This document shows, piece after piece, positions 25,262-37,460 of a stretch of DNA of 64,000 nt. Under the pieces are notes generated by a model. It saw nothing but the letters and a program-made list of their open reading frames with translations. It did not search any database and was not told the origin of the DNA. Every line of letters begins with the position of its first letter. Positions within the stretch are counted from its first letter, which is position 1. Both the position numbers and the translations under genes were made by a program. The stretch is from Cucumis sativus (Eukaryota; Streptophyta; Magnoliopsida; Cucurbitales; Cucurbitaceae), in assembly GCF_000004075.3 (NCBI RefSeq), contig NC_026659.2:27608272-27672271 (forward strand). Direction: 5' to 3'.

Positions 25262-26700
25262 TGGGTAACTTGCGTTTGGATATGGTAACTTTCTTGCTCA
25301 CTGCTGAGTAGTATGGTATAAAGTCGCCTCCAATAGTGCAGATGATATCTCTGATTCCATAAAACAGGGCACTTGATGTAAGTAGCACAATTATAATTTA
25401 TAGCATTGTGGGTTGGTCAACCAAGAATAACATGAGATGCTGAAGAGGTTATTATGAAAGTCACCAACCATTGAAAAGACTGGTAAAACGAGATGCAATG
25501 ATGTAAATAATTATATAAACAAGAAACATGATGACGCTATTACATACTGTATCCTGGATGAAATTAAACCGGCACCGAAATGGCTCAAGTAGTGATATGT
25601 AAATAATAAGGCAACTAATAGCAATAAAAGGACAACAACACTTGGAAGTCGGAATGAATAACAATGAGAGAACACGAAATGAGAGAAAATTTCTATACTA
25701 ACCAAATTATCAATACCCCGTGTTCTTCTTTACATTTTAAATTTCTTTAACAAAAAACGTAAAATTAAAATGCAGCCGAAGGATGCCACTTTAATCTAAT
25801 AACTCATTTCTTCTCAAGCCAGTAATCCACCCTTCCTTCACATGTGGTGATTAAAAACTAATTGGTGTCTCATTTGACAACCATATGATTTTTCGTTTTT
25901 TAAATTAGTGTTTCTTCCCACCTTTATTTGTCATCTTCATCATCCTTCTTAAACTAATACTTAAATTTTTAGTCACATTACAAAAAAAAATAGTTATTTT
26001 CATTTCAAAATTTCAAAATTTCAAAATTTGGAGTAAATAACAAGACAGATAAACCCGTAGGCAAAAATAGGGTTCATAGGTGGGAGTAATTTTTATGCAT
26101 AGTTTTCACAAACCAAAGTTTTAAGACTTATTGTTTTCTTACAAATTCACTCTCGTGGTTTTCATCTTTCTGAACTAAACATTCAAATTATTAATTAAAA
26201 CCAAGCAAGTATCACGCAGAAATGAATTAATTAGATTCGTAAATCTGAAAAATAAAAATAATCAAAGTCAACTAGTTCCCGAATCTACCCAGAAAACCTG
26301 ACAAGGTCGCCCTAAACTAACATTTCAATCCCCGTTCAATTTTCTCAACTTCGAATGCAAAATTAGCACAAAAAACAAAAACCATTCTCATCCCTAAACA
26401 CATTGATTCAATAACAAATTTCCTCAAAAAAATATGAACTCTGAACGACAGCAACACCACCGAACAAACAAAGACTAACTCCATGCGAGTAATTGAACGA
26501 AATGCAAATTAACATAACAAAAATTAGGAGTACCTGTGTAACGAACAGAGGTCTACCAAAGATAAATTCGAAGCGTAAACGACCGGTTTGTATAAAAAAT
26601 ATGATTTTTGCATGTAAATCTAGAAGACTGGTTCTTACAATGCGAGCCCTAAATTCGAATATTCTGCCCAAAATTTTCGACCAAGTATCGGTGTCTCGTG
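25262..26700 (-). other. MAF1 5' UTR with ~1.2-kb leader intron
   Basis: On the - strand, leader exon 1 (about 26700-26535) ends in ACACAG/GTACTC; an alternative strong donor (CATT/GTAAGA) lies near 26640. Exon 2 would start at 25350 after GGAATCAG and run without an AUG into the start codon at 25261. The boundaries are inferred from splice signals only. Confidence 0.5.
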
Positions 26701-26764
26701 TCCGGTAGTTGGAGAGTCGTGATTCCTGAACGACGCGTTTTTAGATTTTCTTTTTGTTATCTTT

Positions 26765-26815
26765 GGACAATGGGCCAGCCAACGTTTAGAAAGCCCAGCC
26801 CAAATTAGATGCTCA
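26765..26815 (-). promoter_or_regulatory. Site II-like (TGGGCC/GCCCA) promoter cluster of MAF1
   Basis: TGGGCC at about 26770 and two AGCCCA motifs within the next 40 bases lie immediately upstream of the inferred MAF1 start of transcription. Site II elements (TGGGCY) are bound by TCP factors and mark promoters of growth and translation genes in plants, which suits a Pol III regulator. Confidence 0.5.
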
Positions 26816-26849
26816 ATCGGTCCAGTTTTGAAAAATGTGTAAAAATAAA

Positions 26850-27165
26850 TAAATATTAGATACAAAATAACTAAGTATATACCAAATTTTTTATAAAAAA
26901 TTAAAAATATAGCTAAATCTGTCAACCTTTTTCGCTATAGATTATGTTGCAAATATTAGTCTTTATTGATACTATTTTTTTTTTCCATATTGGTTTGTGT
27001 TGGTTTATGAAAATCGAATAACAAATATTAATCTATGTTGCAAATATTGATCTATCACTTAAAGTCAATCAACGTGATAGATTTTGTTATATTTACAAAT
27101 TTTTTAAAATGTTGCTATATACTTAATTACTATTTATCAAATTGCTACCAATTGTAATTCCTCAA
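26850..27165. repeat. Copy of a dispersed AT-rich repeat with inverted ends
   Basis: The left end (TAGATACAAAATAACTAAGT) is roughly the complement of the right end (TTGCTATATACTTAATTACT). The interior has the pattern 'gcaaatattaatctat...gtgatagattttgttatattt' that recurs in several gene-poor parts of this window. The organisation is like an old MITE, but no target duplication was proved. Confidence 0.5.
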
Positions 27166-29420
27166 AATATTAAAGGATAATTTTCTTCTAAGCTTTTAGA
27201 CTATGTATTTTAAATAAATTTACATTTAGTTAGTTTATAATTAATTTTTATCAAGATCTATCTTTATATACTATTTATTCCCATAAAAAACATTAGTGTT
27301 ATTTAACTGATTTTGATATAAATCAACTCTCATGTAATATAATAACGTGAGGTTATAAAATTATAGGCCAATGCGATTATAAGTCCATAGTTACGTAGGA
27401 CATATATTTCTTTATTTTTAATCAAAGGCTCCCGTCTTTATGCTTTACGTTATGTTATACTTAAAAAATATAACATTATAATGTGTAGATAGTCAACTTG
27501 AACCCGATTTATTTAGTTAAGATATGTTTTTTTTTATCACAATGTTAGATAAAAAAAAAATAGTAATTAAAATATTTTCATGTGGGGTTTATGAATTCAA
27601 GTGAAATACTTGAAAGTGAAGGAAGATTGAGTGTGAGAGTAATTTGCAAGGAAAGAAAGTTGTTATAGATTGGTTGGTTGATATAATGAATTGACAAATA
27701 TAGATGAAGATATAATTCAGCACTATCTTCCACACAATGCAAGATTTAGTAAATATAATACAATGGTTGGCACTTCACATCTTTGGCCCAATGTGGTAGT
27801 TAGCATATTTAACTTCATTATGAATGTCATTTGGATGGACCTTGTAGAATGAGATTGAAGATATATTTGAAGTTAGTTTAAAGAGATGGTAATCGTATTG
27901 TCGAGTTTAGTTACCAAGAGGACTAGGTCTTACAATTTAGATATGCAATCACCGTAACAAAGGATATCTGAGAACAAAAGATGCAACTAAAGAAAGGGAT
28001 ATGATTAATAGTAAGCTAGGCCGGATAGAAGAGAGAGCATGGAGAAGAATGATTGAGAGAGCTTATTGCTCCAACTAAAAGAGAGAAGGAGCTAACGAGA
28101 GAGGCAACCCAATGCACTGACAAGTAAAATACACTAACACACACAAAAGTACAACTATTTCATCCACTAAACTCTTAGAGCATTTGGTTTTCTTTATTGA
28201 GGGTTTTACTCCATATTTTGATTTGTTTGTACATTGTCTACTTTAACAAACAAATAGAAACAACAGTATTCTCGGATATTTAGTTGCTAGTACTTGTCTC
28301 TAGCTAAAGTAAACCTTTCATCGCATGTCGTATTTACTACTTTTAGGCACTTGTTCATTTGTATTCATCCTTAAATAGCGCATCCTCTAAAACATATACT
28401 ATACTGATTCATACTAAAACAATACGCATTCAAAATATAAATCACTACAACCTAGAACAAGGAATAGTTGTTCATATATAAAAAAAAGTTGGAATAATTT
28501 AATGGTTCGTACAAAAAACATATATGATCGAGAAGATTTCATCCATATATTTGTATTTCCTAAAGCTTGTAATCATACTAAAATGAAAATTAAAAATGTA
28601 AAGCCACCCATTGAATTTATTACAAAGTCTAAAGACCTAACCAAACATTTGACAAAAGTGAGTGCAATTAATGTATACATCTTATAGTTAAGGTTTTGAT
28701 TATCCATTAAATAATATAAATTAAATTGAAAATAAGAAATAAAATTGTAAAAAAGAGAACATTTAGCAAAATATTTACACTTTAATGAATTTTGTCTTTT
28801 AATGGTTTTGTGGAATGTAAATAATTAGTCAATTTTTATATAAAAAATACCTATAAAAAAGTAATAATTTTTAAATGCAAAAACTACTAACAATATCTAC
28901 AACATAATAAAATACTATACATTAATATTGCATATCAATAACTATATTTGATTGTGATTCAGAGAGTTCCCAATGTCTTACACACAACTTTCTTTTTTAT
29001 ATCATTTAATGTTTGTTAGATTCATTGAACTGAGATTTGTATTATCAGGATTTTTCAATAGAGGAGATCTGTCAAGTGATCATACTTTTCAATTTATCTC
29101 TTTCAACCTAGGATACCATTAAACATGTCTTCGAAAGTTTTAATAAAAGAAGTAGGGATTCACAAATCCTCTAGACGTAGAGCTTTGAATCCAAATACAT
29201 TATCCACAAGGGAAGTATATGATATATTTTTATATCAAATTTGTACATTACCTTGATGGATTGGGTTAACTAACGCGAGAACCAAAACACATAAAAATAG
29301 TAAATATTATCACATGAACATTTTTTAACCTTAATAATAAAAGAAAAAGGAATAACAAAACGAGATTAATATTATCTATAATTTTTTTAGAAAATTATAA
29401 TAAAAAAATATTATACTAGA
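27166..29420. other. Gene-free spacer between MAF1 and QSOX
   Basis: AT-rich DNA between the divergent MAF1 and QSOX genes. A more balanced block at about 27600-28150 contains purine-rich sequence (AGAGAGAGCATGGAGAAGAA) without an extended ORF. The ORF at 28502-28687 is short and unlike a known family. No gene is supported. Confidence 0.5.
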
Positions 29421-29424
29421 TTTA

Positions 29425-29615
29425 AAAATGAAAAATTGTAAAAATAGCAAATTTAACGAAATACTTACTAGCTATAACAAAACTTAAAATTTCAATCCAA
29501 AACAAACATTTAATAGTTGATATTCTATCAAATGTCATCTAACAGACTATAATGACAGATAGAATTCACAAATTTGAATGTAACTTATAAATATTTTAAT
29601 TTATTTTGATACATC
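29425..29615. repeat. Copy of the dispersed AT-rich repeat
   Basis: Shows the family's features: 'aaaaatagcaaattt' at the left, 'tatctatcaaatgtcat...gacagatagaattc' in the centre and 'aaatattttaattt' at the right. It is degraded, and ends are approximate. Confidence 0.45.
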
Positions 29616-29639
29616 TATTTCTCAATCAAGTTTAAAAAG

Positions 29640-30065
29640 AAACCCGATGGAAGAAAATGGTAATTGCAAAAATGGAAACAAACCGGTTCAGTACCATAAA
29701 CCGTCCTAAGAATTTGCAAAATGGCGCCGATAACATGACCCATCGCCCCAGACGTAACTCCCACCCTTTTTCCCGCGCGTGTACTCTACTCGCCTCCCAT
29801 CAATTCACGACTGTCGGAGTTCTTTTTCACTGCTCTACCTCCGGCGACTGCATATTCTTCCTTTTTCTATCAGATCTCTCTCTCTCTCTCTCTTTCTCTT
29901 TTCAAATTTTCCACCGGTCGTTTTCACTAATCTGTTGAATCAATTAATTTCTCTTAGAAGAATCGTACCTTTGTTTATTATTATTTTTATTCTTCTCTTG
30001 AATCCTCCAAGGATTCTATCTACCTTTGCGGTTGAACCATTTATTGCAGCCGGTGGTTCATTTCA
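29640..30065 (+). promoter_or_regulatory. QSOX promoter and CT-rich 5' leader
   Basis: GC content rises just upstream of the QSOX ATG. A pyrimidine tract (TCTCTCTCTC, about 29874-29895) is typical of a plant 5' leader. Several upstream AUGs precede the main one (for example those opening at 29657 and 29779); whether they are in the mRNA depends on the true start site. Confidence 0.5.
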
Positions 30066-33000
30066 ATGTCACGGACGCTGTTTGTTTTGATTTTGTGTCT
30101 GAGTGCGTTGCGGTTGGGAGTTTCGTTGGGATCGCGTTCGATCCTTAGAACAGTCACTGATAAGAGCGGGGATTCTGAAGATTACGCCGTTGATTTGAAC
30201 GCCACCAATTTTGATGCGGTTCTTAGGGATACTCCAGCTACTTTTGCGGTTGTTGAGTTTTTTGCTCACTGGTTAGGATTTCTTTTCATTATTGATTTTC
30301 ATACTTCTATTTATATGTTAGAAAATATTAGCGATTTTATTTCTAATTGCGTTGAAGCGTTGTGGTTGTTGGATGTTATGCATGGTTGGGTTAGGAGCTA
30401 AGGAAATTTGAGTTTCATGTTTGGGTGCTTATTTATTTGTCAATGAGAAACCATGGCACTTGACTCAATGGTATTTAGAGCTTGGACCTGGCTTGTTAGT
30501 TGGAGAGATTGTGCCGGGTGTCCATGATTTGTTTGAGGAAGAGTAATCCAACGTACTATTTGACCTGTGTCATATGACTGACTTGTGCTGTGCTTTTTCT
30601 TCTTCTCCAGAGATTCCAAATGGGTATTTAGAATATTGAAATGTACTTGTGATATACTATTTCATATGATCTCAATGCTTCTGTTCAATTACGTTTGCGA
30701 TATTTTTGAAATTGTTAATTTTACAGGTGCCCTGCATGCAGAAACTATAAGGTGAGTTATCATATTCAGATACTCAAATATTTGTTCATGAGCTACAGAT
30801 ACTTGTAATCTAATTGTGCTTTTGGTTGAATTTCAAACCGTAGCCCCATTATGAAAAAGTTGCTAGGCTTTTCAATGGACCGAATGCTGTGCACCCAGGA
30901 AAAGTATTAATGACAAGAGTGGACTGCGCATTGAAGGTATAGTGATTCTGCAATATTGATCTCATAACTCTTAGGGAGCTTAGAAGTAATTCCACTTGTC
31001 TCTTTGATTTTCTTAAATTTCATTTTTAGCTAGCTTGTGCTGTGTCATTTTTGCCACGAGGCATTATGGTTGGTTAGTGGTTTGCACCTTGAAAAGGTTG
31101 CTTCCGTCAGCAATGTATTAGTGATAAATTCATAAAACTGTATTATAATTTGCTTGTGTGAGTTGTATCTTTACTCTTTTTCTGTTGGTATTTGCTCTAA
31201 TCCCCACCTGAGGCTGGAACCAAATAATTCTGAATTATGGACCTTTTTTCAAATATATAATTCACCACAGTTCAGTTTATGCTTGGGTTACATTTCGTTT
31301 CTCATGTCTCTTTTCCGTACACGAAGTCTATTTGCTCTAAGTCCAGACTTATTGTTTTTGTTGTTTTTGGATATTTCATTAGCACTTTCTGTGAGTGTTA
31401 TTTTAAATTGAAAAATCAAACAATGTGCTTTTGCTTCGTTCTTCCTCCGTTAGATCGTGTTTTTTTCTTTTCAAAAAATTGTATTGCTAGAAATCACAAC
31501 CTTTCAAACAAAGTGCATAGGATTAAGCACGGAAAACACGAGGACAATATGTCTCCCTTATCAAAGAATTGGTTAGAACTCGCACAATCCTAGCTAATTG
31601 GGAAGATTGAGTGGTTGCAAAAGAACTTCTAGAAAACAATTCAGCTAGAAGCTATGTACAGTACAAAGTTCCAAGAAACAAAAATCTACGTACTTACATC
31701 AAAAAGTCTAATTGTTTCTTTCCAACCAGGCTACAAAGTCCAATGGAGACGTCTGACCTTAGCCTTTAGAAATTGACATATCACCGTGTTCTGTCGTGTC
31801 AGCGTGCGTGCTTGTTAGGGCTAGTGGGTTTCTTGAAGTAAAATGGTAGTCTCACGACTGCCCCATGCCAAATAAAGTGAAGTAGCTGCAACCAATACAT
31901 TAAGTTCATCATGATCAAAATTTTCTGTTGGATTTTGATTCTTTTTAATTAATTAATAATTGTTATTGTTGTTATTCTATTTTTTATATTTATTTATTTC
32001 TTTGGTTCTACATGTGATGGTATAATTTTACAGCACGTCATTTGGTTCTACGTGTTTCTGAGTGTTAAGTGTGCAGAGAATTATAAATATACTAGTTTCA
32101 ATACCTTTAACGATTTGGATTCTAAAGGACATTCTTTAAAATTTCATTTCCTTTGTGATTGGTTCTGCCGCTCTTCAGCTTTACACTTTTAACGTCTTAT
32201 TTTGGGTTAAAAGCAAAATTCTACAGTATTGGACGATGAACATAGATTGGGAAAAGAAGAATTTTGAATATCATCTTAAACTGTTGTCTGCTTCTTTCAT
32301 ATTAATCATGCCGTGCAAGAATACTTCAAGCTGCTCGGGAGGTCATCATCTCACGTCTGCTTCATAAACATAAAGCATATCATGTTGTGACATTCTATTT
32401 TACTATTTTTTTTATAGTTTTTAATGAGTATGCAAATTAAAAATATTTGTTAAATTTAGATTGAATCTTATAAAATTCCCCAATTTTTAAAATATGTCAA
32501 AATACAACCACATATCGTGTTTCAACCATTAATGATATGAGTTAGTATTCTGTATCCAACTCCGGGTACTTAGAATGAATGGTTTATATTACTTCCTTTT
32601 GACCCTGCATGCATTTGAGATATTGATGGATGATATCCGCTCGTCCTTTAGTCAAAGTGTTGGCTTCAGTTTTGTGAATCTTTTGTTTAGTTTTCACTAT
32701 TTTGGTTGAGGCTGAGTTTCTCTTATCTAATTATTTTGAAGATTTTCTCCGGGCAACTTACACATTCTTAAATGAGGTCCAAGAAGAGGGATAGTTCTGC
32801 TTATATATATATATCTATGCTATTTCTCCTTGATCAAATTTTGAATATGTAAATTTGAAGGCATCTATTTGATTAGTCCTTGTCTTTTGCTTGCCTGCCA
32901 GCGCAGATGAATACCAATCTTTGTGATAGATTTTCGGTAGGCCACTATCCTATGCTCTTTTGGGGTCCTCCTTCCAAATTTGTGTCTGGCAGTTGGGATC

Positions 33001-35688
33001 CGAAGCAAGAGAAAAGTGAAATACATAATATTGAGAATGGACGGACTGCAGAAAAGTTACTAAGTTGGATAAACAAGCAAATGGGCAGGTAGGAGGTATT
33101 TCCAATCATTTCTTAATTTGCACTGTCGACTGTTACTTGGCTAACAAATAATAAGCAGTCAACTGACTTTTGCAGCTCAATTGGCTTGGATGACGAAAAA
33201 TTTGAAAATGAGCAGAATCTGTCATCCAATATCTCAGATCCAGGACAGGTTGGTTCAGACATTATGATAGAACTTTGATTTGAATATATTATAGATGGAA
33301 TCATTTTTCATTACTCTTAATGTTAACGTATTCAATAATGATAGATTGCTCGAGCAGTCTATGATGTCGAGGAGGCAACATCCATTGCCTTTGATATTAT
33401 CTTGGAACACAAGGTTTTATTTATTTATTTTATTTTATTTCTAATACTGTATATATAGAGATATATAGACAACAATTATAGATCAGTAACTTTTACGTGC
33501 ATGGTTTTAGATGATCAAATCTGAAACTCGAGCATCCCTTATAAAGTTTCTTCAACTTCTGGTGGTTCATCATCCTTCCTTGAGGTGAAAATACATTCTT
33601 TATTACTTCTTGTTTTTGCTCAAGTAATATTTTCCATTTTCATTTTTGAGATGTTACTTGTGTTAGGTGTCGAAAAGGTAGTGCAGAGATACTTGTAAAC
33701 TTCGATGAGTTGAACCCTGCAGTTATGAAACAAGAAGAGGTTGCTAGTGAAAATGGTGCTGTTAAGAACTTTCAGATATGTGGAAAAGATATTCCTCGTG
33801 GATATTGGGTGGGTACATAAATGATGAAATTTAACCTGACTGCTAATGGAATTATGAGTTCTTTTCTTTGAGATATCTTGTCGATCCACTACTTGGTATT
33901 GGCTTTCTATTGAAGGCCTGAAGTGCAGATGGTTGTATGCCCTCCCTCCAGGCCTTCCGTTGAAATTCATCACGGTTATTTTTGTTCATGGAAATCCTTT
34001 GTCTCAATTCAGTGGCTAATTTCTTTTTGATAGATCTCAAGGTGGGCACTTGTTCATTGTTTGGACTGTGCAAAATTTCTCCCCCAGCACTTTCTTTTCA
34101 CCTTTAGAACAGTTTGAGATAGTTTCAATTTAATCCTCTGGTTAGGTCTAACTTTTTTAATTTCGTTTTATCAATTACATTGTTCGTTTCCTAAAATAAA
34201 AAAGTTAGGGAAGTAACCTCCAATTTTAAGATGGTTGCTTTGACATCAGTTATTGAACTGTGTTTCAAATCCTCCAATTATTTGAGAGGCATTGATTTCT
34301 CACTTTACAGAATACTTCGTTTCTCTTTACACCATACCTTTACTTACTGTGCATAGTTCCTAACGACAAAAAGTCACCATCTTAGTATCTTATCCTTGAG
34401 CAGTTACAAGCTGGTGCTAATTTGCTCCCTTCTCTTATCATACACACAAAAACATCTATTATTCTGATTATCTTTGAATGTCATGTTTGCAGATTTTCTG
34501 TCGTGGTAGCAAGAATGATACGAGGGGTTTTAGGTAAGTTTTATCTTTGCGCTTTAATTTGATGTGCAGATGGGGAGTTCGGCTGTCTTTAGAAATTCCT
34601 TTTACTCAGTTCTTCCGTCTTAATTGGGAGAAAAATGCCAATAATCTTGCAAAACACTAGTGATAATGTCTTCTGGTTCAATGCCTACCACGTGAAAACA
34701 CCACTTTCAACGTGAGTAAGAATGAGAGAGAAAAAGAAAAAGGAAAGACATACAATAATACCTAGAGAAAAAGCGCAGAAAAGGACATCCTGCTAAAAAA
34801 GGGACTCCAATCGAGTAGAATGAGACCTAACAAATAATCTAAAAGAAATTCTGTTCTCGCCCAAAGAGAAATATAGAACCTAATGGTAGACGAGTCATTA
34901 CAAGAGCCCCCCAACTACTCTAACGTTCTATTGTTTCTTTCCTGCCACAAACAACATTACTCAAACGTTTTGCTTAATTGTATCTCTTTCTGCAGTTGTG
35001 GATTATGGGTTCTACTGCATTCCCTTTCTGTGCGAATTGAGGACGGAGAAAGCCAGTTTGCATTCGCAACTATCTGCGATTTCATCCACAACTTCTTTGT
35101 TTGTGAGGAATGTCGCCAGCATTTTTACGAAATGTGTTCAAGGCAAGCTTGGAGCAAATTTTTTATTTCATTTTCATTATATACCTTTACCAACTAACTT
35201 AAAGTCCTGTTTTCAGCGTGTCTAGTCCTTTCAACAAAGCTCGCGACTTTGCTCTGTGGTTGTGGAGAGCACACAACAAAGTCAATGAAAGATTATTGAA
35301 AGAAGAAGAATCCATGGGAACTGCAGATCCAAAATTTCCAAAGATGATTTGGCCTCCAAGACAACTTTGCATGTCATGCTATCGTTCTCGCAGCAGCCAG
35401 CCGATCGAATGGGATTTGGATGAAGTACATAAATTCCTAACCAGCTATTATGGGAGAACACTTGCCTCTCTATACAAAAGCAACAGTGCCCTTGGGACCA
35501 TTGGTGCCGATGGTGTTCTTGATGAGCCAACAACTTCAACAAATGCAGTAGCAGTGCCGGTGGGGGCTGCATTGGCAATTGCTCTTGCAAGCTGCGCTTT
35601 TGGAGTGCTTGCTTGTTACTGGCGTTCACAGCAAAAGAGTCGGAAGTATTACCACCAACGACATTCTTTAAAGAAATATGATTATTAG
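30066..35688 (+). CDS. QSOX: Quiescin sulfhydryl oxidase (QSOX), frame broken by one base in exon 3
   Basis: Exons: 30066-30271, 30727-30751, 30844-30937, 32907-33088, 33176-33248, 33345-33413, 33511-33584, 33667-33808, 34493-34533, 34996-35142, 35217-35688. QSOX oxidises thiols of secreted proteins to disulphides and passes electrons to oxygen through FAD. Visible parts: a signal peptide (MSRTLFVLILCLSALRLGV), a thioredoxin domain with active site WCPAC (residues 69-73), an ERV/ALR domain with CEEC (about 338-341), a C-terminal CMSC, then one membrane helix (about 463-486) and a short basic tail. The intended length is about 507 residues, close to the plant family. Exon 3 is 94 nt where phase requires 93: PHYEKVARLFNG reads in one frame and VLMTRVDCALK in the next, an A run of five at 30900-30904 lying between. 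As written, the protein would end soon after. The intron after exon 10 has a GC donor (CAAG/GCAAGC at 35143). Intron 3 is about 2 kb. Confidence 0.95.
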
Positions 35689-35699
35689 GAGAGGGTAAT

Positions 35700-37040
35700 T
35701 GGCTCTTTCAAAAAGACTTAATAAGGAATAAATAGGGAAATAAACTAAAAATGAAAGGCATCGAGAGAGAGAGAGAGAACGAAGAGGGTCCAATAATATC
35801 TGCGTCATATATCATCTTTATAATTTGATGTTCCATCGTTACCTTTTTCAGGCCAAGAAGAAGCTCGGGGCTAAGGCCTTCAGAAGGTTATGATTAGACA
35901 GAAGTAAAATAATGGTAAGCTTCCACATAACTTTTCAACAACACAGAGAAACTTTTGAAGTATTTAACTGCCTGAGATGATGAGGTTTAATGGGTATATT
36001 CAAATTCAAGTCTGCAGCACACTCACTGATCTTACCGATACGTGTCATGAACTTATTTTTGAAGACAAATCATCCTAAACTTTTTTTTATATATATAATT
36101 TTCATTTTCACCTCACAGTGATAATATAGCTTAAGCTTGATTGTTCCAGAGAGAGAAAGAGGGACGAAGAGGAGAAGAAAAAAAATAGAGAAGCTTTTGT
36201 AATTTAGCATAATTGAGGATTGAAAAGATTGTTTATGGTTATTTTTGGCTTTCAGACAAGAATATCAGCTTCTAGCTGTTTTTCTTTGGTAGATTATCTT
36301 TGAGGAATGTGATTTTTGGAGTTCTTTATAGCCTTTGATAACTATGCTTCTTTAAAATATTGTTAAAATCTTGGTCAATTGCTATAATTTAAAGTTTTCT
36401 AAGCTTTGTTGTTTAGTCTAAAATTTACCTTTAGATTTTACAAGTGGCTTGAAAAGACAAATACTTTGTTCCCTTACATGTGGCTTGAAAAGATTGTTTA
36501 GGAAAGGATGGTTTTCAAAATACCTTTTTTTTCTTATACATGTGAATATACAAACTAGCTTACGTGCACTTCAAACATTTAGTTGCCATAAAAAGATGGG
36601 CAATCATTTTGGATTTCTTGTTCCCCTCCAACTTCCAATCACCCTTCATTCTAATTTGAAACAATAAATTTAAGAGTTAGAGCTTTCTTTCTCTAGAACA
36701 ACCAACTCCCTATTTCCTACTGTTTTAAAAGTGTTGAAAAGACAAACAACTATTATTAATATAAACTGATTTTACTTCACAAACCAAAACAATTCTTTTA
36801 ATGCTTCAAAAGTGTTTTATTTAGAAAGTCCATTCAAATTTATATTTATTAATTACAGTTATGTAGTTGGACCATTGCTTTTACGACTTCTCAACTTTAA
36901 AAGTTCAAACCAATCTATTTAATATTGAACTTTAAAAGATCTATAGGATGCATTTACTGTTGATTTTTTTTTTCTTAACAATGGAGCTGGAAATCACTAT
37001 TTTTTTCTTGTTAATTTCTATAAGAATAATATTTTAGGCA
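35700..37040. other. QSOX 3' UTR and AT-rich spacer
   Basis: A short AG run lies at about 35764-35780, and the sequence to about 36300 probably includes the QSOX 3' UTR. The remainder is AT-rich with no supported gene. Confidence 0.5.
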
Positions 37041-37104
37041 CGCCTATACCATATATATATATATATATATCACAATTCCCATTAATTCTAAATAATAAAT
37101 ATTT

Positions 37105-37175
37105 ATTGGGCCGGTCAGGCTTGTTAGGATGGGCCAATATTGGGCCATAAACAAACACTGATGTAAGAAAGCCCA
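37105..37175. promoter_or_regulatory. Cluster of TGGGCC (site II-like) motifs
   Basis: Three TGGGCC motifs (about 37107, 37130 and 37140) and one AGCCCA occur within 70 bp, between a TA microsatellite and the tRNA gene. They may belong to a promoter, but the gene they serve is not obvious; the nearest coding start is the fasciclin-like gene 290 bp away. Confidence 0.35.
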
Positions 37176-37191
37176 ACAGAATATCACAAAA

Positions 37192-37204
37192 CCAAAAAGG
37201 AAAA
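37192..37204 (-). terminator. Pol III terminator of the initiator tRNA gene
   Basis: Read on the - strand just after the tRNA 3' end, two T runs (TTTT and TTTTT) follow within 20 bases. This is the normal RNA polymerase III stop signal. Confidence 0.75.
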
Positions 37205-37211
37205 GCGTAAC

Positions 37212-37283
37212 TATCAGAGACAGGTTTCGATCCTGTGACCTGTGGGTTATGGGCCCACCACGCTTCCGCTGCGCCACTCTGAT
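37212..37283 (-). tRNA. Initiator tRNA-Met (CAT)
   Basis: A 72-nt cloverleaf on the - strand. The acceptor stem ATCAGAG pairs with CTCTGAT and discriminator A follows. The D arm is GCGC/GCGT, the anticodon stem GTGGG/CCCAC with loop CCCATAA (anticodon CAT), and the T arm ACAGG/CCTGT with loop ATCGAAA. Three consecutive G:C pairs at the base of the anticodon loop, an A1:U72 pair and A in place of T in the T loop are hallmarks of the eukaryotic initiator as opposed to elongator Met. There is no intron. It lies head to head with the fasciclin-like gene, 177 bp from its ATG. Confidence 0.97.
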
Positions 37284-37460
37284 TGGTTGATTTATTTTAT
37301 TTATAAAAAATTAGACGTAATTTTCACCAACGTATGAACGGCCGCCACGTTTTAAACAGGTTCCCGCCAAAATAAAAACGGTTCATTACGTCTCTCTGTT
37401 TCCCATTTTTTCTCTTTGTTTAAACCAATTCTGAAGCTTAAACAAACACAGTCGCCATTA

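Noticed and set aside
29657-29938. 93-codon ORF upstream of QSOX
   Set aside because: Overlaps the promoter and CT-rich leader, and has no protein family resemblance. Its only possible meaning is as an upstream ORF, which depends on the unknown start site.
34640-34960. Purine-rich block in intron 9 of QSOX that might be a transposon fragment
   Set aside because: No inverted ends, target duplication or coding segment could be recognised.
34883-35197. 104-codon + strand ORF across QSOX exon 10
   Set aside because: Its coding-like part is simply the frame of QSOX exon 10 extended into the introns on each side.
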